Source: Mercurialis annua
Taxonomy: Eukaryota; Streptophyta; Magnoliopsida; Malpighiales; Euphorbiaceae
Assembly (NCBI RefSeq): GCF_937616625.2
Contig: NC_065574.1
Coordinates: 26,414,501-26,478,500, forward strand
Length of the DNA stretch: 64,000 nucleotides
Direction: 5' to 3'
A program made the translations under genes and the position numbers. The notes below the pieces were generated by a model, which saw only the letters and a list, made by a program, of their open reading frames with translations, was not told the DNA's origin and searched no databases. This document shows, one piece after another, positions 52,238 through 63,300 of this stretch (positions within the stretch are counted from its first letter, which is position 1; each line of letters opens with the position of its first letter).

Positions 52238-55200
52238 AACCATGCTTAGGTAATCTAGCGTCACTTATTACGCACATTTTGCGTAATATAACCTAACGAT
52301 GCTTAGGTAATCGAAACGACGCGTTAAAGATATTTGAGACGCGACCTAATCTAGCATCACTTTTAACGCACACTTTTCGTAATATAACCTAACCATGCTC
52401 AGGTAATCAAAACGACGCGTTGGAGAGACTTGTGACACGATATAAGCACGGTAATCGAAACGACGGGTTAAAGACACTTAAGACGCTACACACTAATCTA
52501 GCGACATTGTTCATGCACACTTTTCATAATATAACCTAACCATGCTTAGGTAATCGATACGACGCGTTAAAAAGACTAGAGACCCGACATACTAATCTAT
52601 TGTCACTTTTAACGCATACTTTGCGTAATATAACCTAACCATGCTTAGGTAATCGGAACGACGCGTTAAAGAGACTTGAGACACGACATACTAATCTAGC
52701 ATAACCTTTTACGCACTCTTTTTGTAATTTAACCTAACAATACTTAGGTAATTGGAAGGACGCGTCAAAAAGACTTGAGACGCGCGACATACTAATCTAT
52801 TTCACTTTTCACGCACACTTTGCGTAATATAAACTAACCATGCTTAGGTAATTGGAACGATGCATTAGAGAGAGTTGTGACGCGACATAAGAATGGTAAT
52901 GGAACGACGCCTTAAAAAAGACTTTAGACGCGACATACTAATCTAGCGTCACTTTTTACGCACACTTTGTGCAATATAACCTAACCATGCTTAGGTAATC
53001 AAACTGACGCGTTAAAGAGACATGAGATGCGACATACTAATCTAGCGTCACTTTTCACGCACACTTTGTGTAATATAAGCTAACAATGCTTAGGTGTTCG
53101 GAACGACGCCTTAAAGAGACTTGTGACGAGACATAAGCATAGTAATCGAAATGACGCGTTATAGAGACATGAGATGCGACATACTAATCTAGCGTCACTT
53201 TTCACACACACTTTGCGTATATATTTAACCATGCTTAGGTAATCGTAACGATGCGTTAAAGAGACTTGTGACGCGGCATACTAATCTGGCGTCCATGTTC
53301 ACGCACACTTTGCGTAATATAACCTAACCATGCTTAGGTAATCAGAACGACACGCTAAAGAAACTTGTGACGCGACATAGTAATCTATATTCACATTAAG
53401 CATGGTAATCGAAAAGGACGCGTTACAGAGACTTGAGACGCGGCATACTAATCTAGCGTCACTTTTCACACACACTTTGCGTAATATAACCTAAGCATGC
53501 ATATGTAATCGTAACGCCACAATAGTGAGACTTGTGACGCGATATACTAATCCATCGTCACTTTTCACGCACACTTTGCGTAATATAACGTAACCATGCT
53601 TAGGTGATCGAACCGAGGCGTTGAAGAGACTTGAGATGCGACATACTAATCCAACGTAACTTTTCATGCACACTTTGCGCAATATAACGTAACCATGCTT
53701 AGGTAATCGAATCGACGCGTTGAAGAGACTTGAGACGCGACATACTAATCTAGCATCACTTTTCACGCACACTTTGCGTAATATAATCTAACCATGCTTA
53801 GGTAATCAAAACGACGGGTTAAAGAGACTTGAGATGAGACAAACTAATCTAGCGTCACTTTTCAAGCATTCTTTGCGTAATATAATCTAACCATGCTTAA
53901 TTAATCGGAACAACGCGTTAAAGAGACTTGAGACGCAACATATAAATCTAGCGTCACTTTTCACGCACACTTTGCGTCATATAACCTAACCATGCTAAGG
54001 TAATCGGAACGACGGGTTAAAGTGACTTGTGACTCGACATAGTACTCTACCGTCAATTTTAACGCACACTTTGCATAATATAACCTAACCATGATTTGGT
54101 AATCGGAACGACACGTTTGAGAGACTTGTGACGCGACATAAGCATGGTAATCAAAACGACACGTTAAAGAGACTTGAGACGCGACATACTAATCTAGCGT
54201 CACTTTTCACGCGCACTTTGGGTAAATAACCTAACCATTCTTATGTAATTGGAACGACGCGTTAAAGACTCTTGTGACGCGACATGCTAATCTAGCGTCA
54301 CTTTTCACACACACTTTGCGTAATGTAACATTAACCATGCTTATGTAATCGGAACGACGCGTTAAAGAGACTTGTGACGCGACATAGTAATCTAGCTTCA
54401 CTTTTAATGCACACTTTCCATAATATAAATTAACCATTCTTAGGTAATCGAAACGACACGTTAAAGAGACTTGTGACGCGACTTACTAATCTAGCGTCAC
54501 TTTTCACGCACACTTTGCGTAATGTAACATAACCATGCTTAGGTAATCGGAACGACGCGTTAAAGAGACTTGTGACGCGACATAGTAATCTAGCTTCACT
54601 TTTAACGCACACTTTCCATACTATAACCTAACCATGCTTAGGTAATCGAATCGACGCGTTTAAGAGACTTGAGACGCGACATACTAATCTAGCGTCAATG
54701 TTCACGCAAACTTTAAGTATATTACCTAACCATGCTTAGGTAAACGGAACGACGCGTTAAAGAGACTTGTGACACGACATACTAATCTAGCGTCACTTTT
54801 CACGCACACTTTCCATAATATAAATTAACCATGCATAGGTAATCCGAACGACGCGTTAGAGGGACTTGTGACACGACATAAGCATGGTAATCAAAACGAC
54901 GCGTAAAAGAGACTTGAGATGCGACATATAATATAGAGTCACTTTTCCCGCACACTTTGCGTAATATAACCTAACCATGCTTAGGTAATATCGTAACAAC
55001 GTGTTAATAATACTTGAGACGCAACATACAAATCTAACATCATTTTTCACGCACACTTTGCATTATATAACCTAACCATGCTATGGTAATCGGAACGACG
55101 CGTTAAAGTGACTTGCTACGCGACATAGTACTCTACCGTTAATTTTAACGCACACTTTGCATAATATAACCTAACCATGATTAGGTAATCGGAACGACAT

Positions 55201-56863
55201 GTTTGAGAGACTTGTGACGCGACATAAGCATGGTAATCGAAACGACGCGGTAAAGAGACTTGCCATAATATAAATTAACCATGCTTAGGTAATTGGAACG
55301 ACGCGTTAAAGAGACTTGTGACACGACATACTAATCTAGCGTCACTTTTCACGCACACTTTACGTAATATAACCTAACCATGCTTAGGTAATCGGAACGA
55401 CGCGTTAAAGTCACTTGTGAAGCGACATAGTAATCTAGCTTCACTTTTAACGCACACTTTCCATAATATAAATTAACCATGCTTAGGTAATCAGAACGAC
55501 GCGTTAGAGAGACTTGTGACGCGACATAAGCATGGTAATCGAAATGACGCGTAAAAGAGACTTGAGACGCGACATACTAATCTAGAGTCACTTTTCCCGC
55601 ACACTTTGCGTAATATAACCTAACCATGCTTAGGTAATCGGAACAACGCGTTAAAAAGACTTCAGACGCAACATAAGCATGATAATCGAAACGACGCGTT
55701 AAAAAGACTTAAGACGCGACATACTAATCTAGAGTCACTTTGTCCGCACAGTTTGCGTAATATAACCTAACCATGCTCAGGTAATCGGAACGATGCGTTA
55801 AAGAAACTTGTGACGCGACATAGTAATCTAGCTTCACTTTTAACGCACACTTTGCGTAATATAACCTAACCATGCTTAGGTAATCGTAACGACCCGTTAG
55901 GGAGACTTGTGACACGACATATGCATGGTAATCTGAACGACGGGTTAAAGACACTTGATACGCGATATACTAATCTAGCGTCACTTTTTAAGCACATTTT
56001 GCGTATTATAACCTAACGATGCTTAGGTAATTGGAACGACGCGATAAAGATACTTGAGACGCGACATACTAATCAAGCGTCACTTTTCACGCACACTTTG
56101 CGTATATAATTTAACCATGCTTAGGTAATCCGAATGACGCGTTAAAGAGACTTGTGATGCGACATACTAATCGAGCGTCACCTTTCCCGCACACTTTGCG
56201 TAATATAACCTAACCATGCTTAGGTAATCGGAACGATGCGTGAAAGAAACTTGTGACGCAACATAGTAATTTAGCGTCACTTTTAACGCACACTTTGCAT
56301 AATATAACCTAACCATGCTTAGGTAATCGTAACAACGTGTTAGAGAGACTTGTGACACGACATATGCATGGTAATCGGAACGACGGGTTAAAAACACTTG
56401 AGACGCGACATACTAATCTAGCGTCACTTTTCACGCTAACTTTGCATAATATAACCTAACCATGCCTAGGTAATCGAAACGACGCGCTACAAAGACTTGA
56501 GACGCGACATACTAATCTAACCATGCTTGGGTAATCGGAACGACGCGTTAAAAAGAATTGAGATGCGACATACTAATCTAGCGTCACTTTTCACGCACCC
56601 TTTGCGTAATATAACCTAACCATGATTCGGTAATCGGAACGACGCGTTGAGAGACTTGTGACGCAACATAAGCACGGTAATCGAAACGACGCGTTAAAGA
56701 GACTGGAAACGTTGACATACTAATCTACCGTCATTTTTAACGCACACTTTGCGTAATATAACCTAACCATGCTTAGGTAGTCGGAACGACGCGTTAAACA
56801 GACTTGTCACGGGACTTAGTAATCTAGCTTTACTTTTAACGCACGCTTTTCATAATATAAACT
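52238..56863 (+). repeat. Higher-order segment copy B (4626 bp)
   Basis: This is the tandem partner of copy A. It is shorter by exactly one 99-bp unit near 56.0 kb and by a 1423-bp deletion at about 56519, where ACTAATCTA is joined to ACCATGCTTGGGTAATCGG. In copy A these flanks lie at 50470 and about 51893. Copy B ends in the same variant unit as A, and a third A-less unit begins at 56864 but diverges within about 30 bp. Confidence 0.85.
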
Positions 56864-57377
56864 AACCATGCTTAGGTAATCTAGCGTCACTTATTACGCA
56901 CACTTAGCGTTACTTTTAACGCACACTTTGCGTAATATAACCTAACCATGCTTAGGTAATCAGAACGACGCGTTAAAGAGACTTGAGACACGACATACAA
57001 ATCTAGCGTTACTTTTCATGCACACTTTACATAATATAACCTAACCATGCTTAGGTAATCGGAACGACACGTTAGAGAGACTTGTTACAAATCTAGCTTC
57101 ACTTTTAACGCGCACATTTCATAATATAAACTAACCATGCTTAGGTAATCGGAACGACTCGTTAGAGAGACTTAGGATGCGACTTAAGCATGGTAATCGA
57201 AACGACGCGTTAAAGAGACTTAAGACACGGCATACTAATCTAGCGTCACTTTTCACGCACACTTTGCATAATAAAACTAACAATGTTTTCGGTAATCTTA
57301 ACGACGCGTTAAGAAGACTTCAGACGCGATATACTAATCTATTGTAACTTTTAACGCACACTTCGCGTAATATAACA

Positions 57378-60300
57378 CGTCTCAAGTCTCTCTAACGCGT
57401 CGTACCGATTACCTATGCATGGTTAGGTTATATTAAAGAAAGTGTCCGTTAAAAGTGATGCTAGATTACTATGTCGCATCACAAGTCTCTTTTACGCGTC
57501 GTTCCGATTACCGAAGTATGGTTAGGTTATATTACGCAAAGTGTGCGTGCAAAGTAATGCTAGATTAGTATGTCGCCTCTCAAGTCTCTTTAACGCGTCG
57601 TTCGGATTACCTAAGCATGGTTAGGTTATATTACGCAAAGTGTGTGTGAAAAGTGAAGCTAGATTAGTATGTCGCGTCACCAGTCTCTTAAGCACGTCGT
57701 TCCGATTATCAAAGCATGGTTAGGTTATATTACGCAAAGTGAGCGTGAAAAGTGACGCTAGATTAATATGTCGCGTCTCAAGTCTTTTTAATACGCCGTT
57801 TTGATTACCATTCTTATGCGCGTCTCAAATCTCTCAAACGACTCGTTCCGATTACCTAAGCATAGTTAGGTTATATTACGGAAAGTGTGCGTTAAAAGTG
57901 ACGCTAGATTACTATATCACACCACAAGTTTTTTTAACACGTCGTTTCGATTACCTAAGCATGGTTAGGTTAGATTACGCAAAGTGTGCATGAAAAGTGA
58001 CGCCAGATTAGTATTTCAGGTCACAAGTCTCTGCATCGCGTTGTTCCGATTGCCTAAGCATGGTTAGGTTATATTACGCAAAGTGTGTGTGAAAAGTGAC
58101 GCTAGATTAGTATATCGCGTCACAAGTCTCTCTAACGCATCGTTCTGATTACCTAAGCATGTTTAGGGTATATTATGCAATGTGTGCATGAAAAGTGACG
58201 CTAGATTAGTATGTTGCCTCTCAAGTCTATTTAACGCGTCGTTTCGATTACCATGCTTATGTCGCATCACAAGTCTCTCTATTGCGTCGTTCCGATTACC
58301 TAAGCATGGTTAGGTTATATTACGCAAAGTGTGCGTAAATAATGACGCTAGATTTGTATGTCGCATGTCAACTCTCTTTAACGCGTCGTTTTGATTACAT
58401 AAGCATGGTTAGGTTATATTACGCAAAGTGTGCGTGAAAAGTGACGCTAGATTAATGTCATGTCACAAGTCTCTTTATCGCTTCGTTCCAATTATCGAAG
58501 CATGGTACGGTTATATCACACAATGTGTGCGTAAAAGTGACACTAGATTAGTATGTCGCGTCTCAAGTCTCTATAACGCGTCGTTTTGATCGCGTCACAA
58601 GTCTCTCTAGCGCATCGTTTCGATTAACGAAGCATGGTTAGGTTATATTACGCAAAAGTGTGCATGAAAAGTGACTCTGAATTAGTATGTCGGGTGACAA
58701 GTCTTTTTAACGCGCCGTTCCGATTACCTAAGCATGGTAAGGTTATATTACGCAAAGTATGCGTGAAAAGTGATACTAGATTATAATGTCGCGTCTCAAG
58801 TCTCTTTAATGCATCGTTTCGATTACCATGCTTATGTCGCGTCACAAGTCTCTCTAACGCGTCGTTCCGATTACCTAATCATGGTTAGGTTATATTACGG
58901 AAAGTGTGCGTTAAAAGTGACGCTACATTAATATGTCGCATCACAAGTCTCTTTAATGTGTCGTTCTTATTACCTAAGCATGGTTAGGTTATATTACGCA
59001 AAGTGTGCGTGAAAAGTAACGCTAGATTAGTATGTCGCGTCTCAAGTCTCTCTAAGCATCGTACCGATTACCTAAACATGGTTAGGTTATATTAAAGAAA
59101 GTGTGTGTTAAAAGTGATGCTAGATTACTATGTCGCATCACAAGTCTCTTTTACGCGTCATTCCGATTACCGAAGTATGGTTAGGTTATATTATGCAAAG
59201 TGTGCGTGCAAAGTAACGCTAGATTAGTATGTCGCCTCTCAAGTCTCTTTAACGCGTCATTCGGATTACCTAAGCATGGTTAGGTTATATTACGCAAAGT
59301 GTGTGTGGTAAAGTGAGGCTAGATTAGTATGTCGCGTCACCAGTCTCTTTAGGACGTCGTTCCGATTACCTAATCATGGTTAGGTTATATTACGCAAAAT
59401 GTGCGTGAAAAGTGACGTTAGATTAATATGTCGCGTCTCAAGTCTCTTTAATACGTCGTTTTGATTACCATTCTTATGCGAGTGTCAAATCTCTCAAACG
59501 AGTCGTTACGATTACCTAAGCATGGTTAGCTTATATTACGGAAAGTGTGCGTTAAAAGTGACGCTAGATTACTATGTCGCACAACAAGTTTTTTTAACAC
59601 GTCGTTCCGATTACCTAAGCATGGTTAGGTTATATTACGCAAAGTGTGCGTGAAAGTATTTCAGGTCACAAGTCTCTGCAACGCGTCGTTCCGATTGGCT
59701 AAGCATGGTTAGGTTATATTACGCAAAGTGTGTGTGAAAAGTGACGCTAGATTAGTATATCGCGTCACAAGTCTCTCTAACGCGTCGTTCCGATCACCTA
59801 AGCATGTTTAGGGTATATTATGCAATGTGTGCATGAAAAGTGACGCTAGATTAGTATGTTGCCTCTCAAGTCTATTTAACGCGTCGTTTCGATTACCATG
59901 CTTATGTCGCGTCACAAGTCTCTCTATTGTGTCGTTCCGATTATCTAAGCATTGTGTTACGCAAAGAGTGCGTACAAAGTGATGCTAGATTGGTATGTCG
60001 TGTCTCAATTCTTTTTAACTCGTCGTTTCGATTACCTAAGCATGGTTTGGTTATATTATGCAAAGTGTGGGTTAAAAGTGACAATAGATTACTATGTCGC
60101 GTCTCATGTCTCTTTAATGCGTCGTTTCGATTACCTAAGCGTGATTAGTATGTCATGTCTCTAGTCTCTTTAACACGTCGTTTCGATTACCATGCTTATG
60201 TCGCGTCACAAGTCTCTCTAACGCGTCGTTCCGATTACCTAATCATGGTTAGGTTATATTACGCAAAGTGTGCGTTAAAATTTACGGTAGAGTAATATGT

Positions 60301-63300
60301 CGAGTCACAAGTCACTTTAAGCATCATTCTTATTACCTAAGCATGGTTAGGTTATATTATGCAAAGTGTGCGTGAAAAGTGACGCTCTATTAGTATGTTG
60401 CATCTCAAGTTTCATTAACGCGTTGTTCTGATTAAGTAAGCATGGTTAGGTTATATTACGCAAAGTGTGCGTGAAAAGTGACGCTATATTAGTTTGTCGC
60501 GTCTCAAGTCTCTTTAATGCGTTGTTCCGATTAACTAAGCATGGTTAGTTTATATTACGCAAAGTGTGCATGAAAAGTAATGCTAGATTAGTTTGTCGTG
60601 TCTCAAGTATCTTTAACGTGTTGTTCCGATTAATTAAGCATGGTTAGGTTATATTACGCAAAGTGTGCGTGAAAAGTGACGCTAGATTTGTATGTCGCGT
60701 CTAAAGTCTCTTTAAGGCGTCGTTTCATTACCATTCTTATGTCGCGTCACAAGACTCTTTAACTCATCGTTCCAATCACCTAAGCATGGTTTTTTATATT
60801 ACGCAAAGTGTGCGTGAAAAGTGAAATAGATTAGTATGTCACGTCTCAAGTCTTTTTGACGATTCGTTCTGATTACCTAAGCATGGTTAGGTTATATTAG
60901 GCAAAGTGTGCTTGAAAAGTGACGCTAGATTTGTATGTTGCGTCTAAAGTGTCTTTAACCCGTCGTTTCGATTACCATGCTTATGTCGCGTCACAAGTCT
61001 CTCTAGGCGTCGTTCCGATTACCTAATCATGGATATGTTATATTACGCAAAGTGTGCGTTAAGAGTGACGCTAGATTACAATATCGAGTCAAAAGTTCCT
61101 TTTTCGCGTCGTTTTGATTACCTAAGAATGGTTAGGTTATATTACTAAAAGTGTGCGTGAAAAGTGACTCTAGATTAGTATGTAGCGTCTCAAGTCTCTT
61201 TAACGCGTTGTTTCGATTACCATGCTTATGTCGCGTCACAAGTCTCTCTAGCGCGTCGTTCCGATTTCCAAATCATGGTCAGATTATACTACGCAAAGCG
61301 TGCGTTAAAATTGACGGTAGAGTACTATGTCGCGTCACAAGTTACTTTAACGCGTCGTTCCGATTACCTAAACATGATTAGGTTATTTACGCATAGTGTG
61401 CGTGAAAAGTGACTCTAGATTTGTATGTTACATCTCAAGTCTCTTTGACGCGTCGTTTTGATTACCTAAGCATGGTTAGGTTATATTAGGCAAAGTGTGC
61501 TTGAAAATTGACGCTAAATTAGTATGTCGCGTCTCAAGTCTCTTTAACGCGTCGTTTCGATTACCATGCTTATGTCGCGTCACAAGTCTCTCTAATGCGT
61601 CATTCCGATTACCTAAGCATGGTTAGGTTATATTACGCAAAGTGTGCGTTATAAGTGACATTAGATTAGTATGTCGCGCCTCATGTCTCTTTTACGCGTT
61701 GTTCCGATTATCTAAGCATGGTTAGGTTATATTATGCAAAGAGTGTGTAAAAAGTGACGCTAGATTAGTATGCCACGTCTCAAGTCTCTTTAACGCGTCA
61801 TTTTGATTACCTAACCATCGTTAGGTTACATTACGCAAAGTGTGCGTAAAAAGTGACGCTTGATTAGTATGTCGCATTTCAAGTTTCTTTAACGCGTCGT
61901 TCTGAACACATAAGCATGGTTAGCTATATTACACAAAGTGTTCGTGAAAAGTGACGCTAGATTAGTATGTCGCGTCTAAACTCTCTTTAAGGCATCGTTT
62001 CTTTAACATTCTTATTTCACGTCACAATTCTATCTAACGCATTGTTCTAATTACCTAAGCATGGTTAGTTTATATTAGGCAAAGTGTGCATGAAAAGTGA
62101 AATAGATTAGTATGTCGCGTCTCAAGTCTTTTTGACGCGTAGTTCCGATTACCAAAGCATGGTTAGCTTAAATTACGCAAAGAGTGCGGAAAAAGTGATG
62201 CTAGATTTGTATGTCGCGTCTCAAGTCTCCTTATCGCGTCTCAAGTCTTTTTAACGCGTCGTTCCGATTACCTAAGCATGGTTAGGTTATATTCCGCAAA
62301 GTGTGTGTTAATAGTGACCATAGATTAGTATGTCGCGGCTCATGTCTCTTTAACGCGTCGTTTCAATTACCTAAGCATGGTTAGGTATATAGAAAAGTGA
62401 CGCTAGATTAGTATGTCGCGTCACAAGTCTCTCTAACACGTCGTCCCGATTACCTAAGCATGGTTTGGTTATATTACGCAAAGTGTCCGTTAAAAGTGAC
62501 GTTAGATTACTATGTCGCGTCACAAGTTTATTTAACTCATCGTTCCGATTACCTTAAGCGTGGTTAGGTTATATTACGCAAAGTGTGTGTGAAACGTAAA
62601 TTTAGATAAGCATGTCGTGTCTCAAGTCTCTTTAAGGCGTCGTTTCGATTACCATGTTTAAGTCTCATCGCAAGTCTCTCTAACGCGTCGTTCCGATTAA
62701 CTAAGCATGGTTAGTTTATATTATGGAAAGTGTGCGTTAAAAGTGAAGCTTGATTACTTTGTCGCGTCACAAGTGTGTCTAACGCGTCGTTCCGATTACC
62801 TAATCATGGCTAGGTTATATTACACACAAAGTGTGCCTTATAATTTACGGTAGAGTACTATGTCGCGTCACAAGTCACTTAAACGCGTCGTTCCGATTAC
62901 CTAAGCATGGTTATGTTATATTACGTAAAATGTTCGTGAAAAGAGACGCTAGTTTAGTATGTTGCGTCTCAAGTCTCTTTAACACGTTGTTCCGATTAAC
63001 TAAGCATGGTTAGGTTATATTACTCAAAGTGTGCGTGAAAAGTGACAGTAGATTAGTTTGTCGCGTCTCAATTCTCTTTAACGCGTTGTTTTGATTACAT
63101 AAGCATGGTTAGGTTATATTAAGCAAAGTGTGCATGAAAAGTGACGCTAGATTAGTATGCCGCGTCTCAACTCTCTTTAATGCGTCGTTTCGATTACCAT
63201 GCTTATGTCGCGCCACAAGTATCTCTAACGCGTCGTTCTGATTACCTAAGCATGGTTAGGTTACACAAAGTGTGCGTGAAAAGTGACGATAGATTAGTAT

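Larger units (their letters stand above)
46086..57377 (+). repeat. Main satellite array, forward block F4
   Basis: About 11.3 kb of forward 99/147-bp units consist mainly of the 6151/4626-bp tandem pair. Three 57-bp-type A-less junctions (GGTAATCTAGCGTCACTT) occur at about 46101, 52252 and 56878, marking the edges of the pair. The block ends at about 57377, where GCGTAATATAAC meets the inverted ACGTCTCAAGTC. No gene is seen. Confidence 0.97.
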
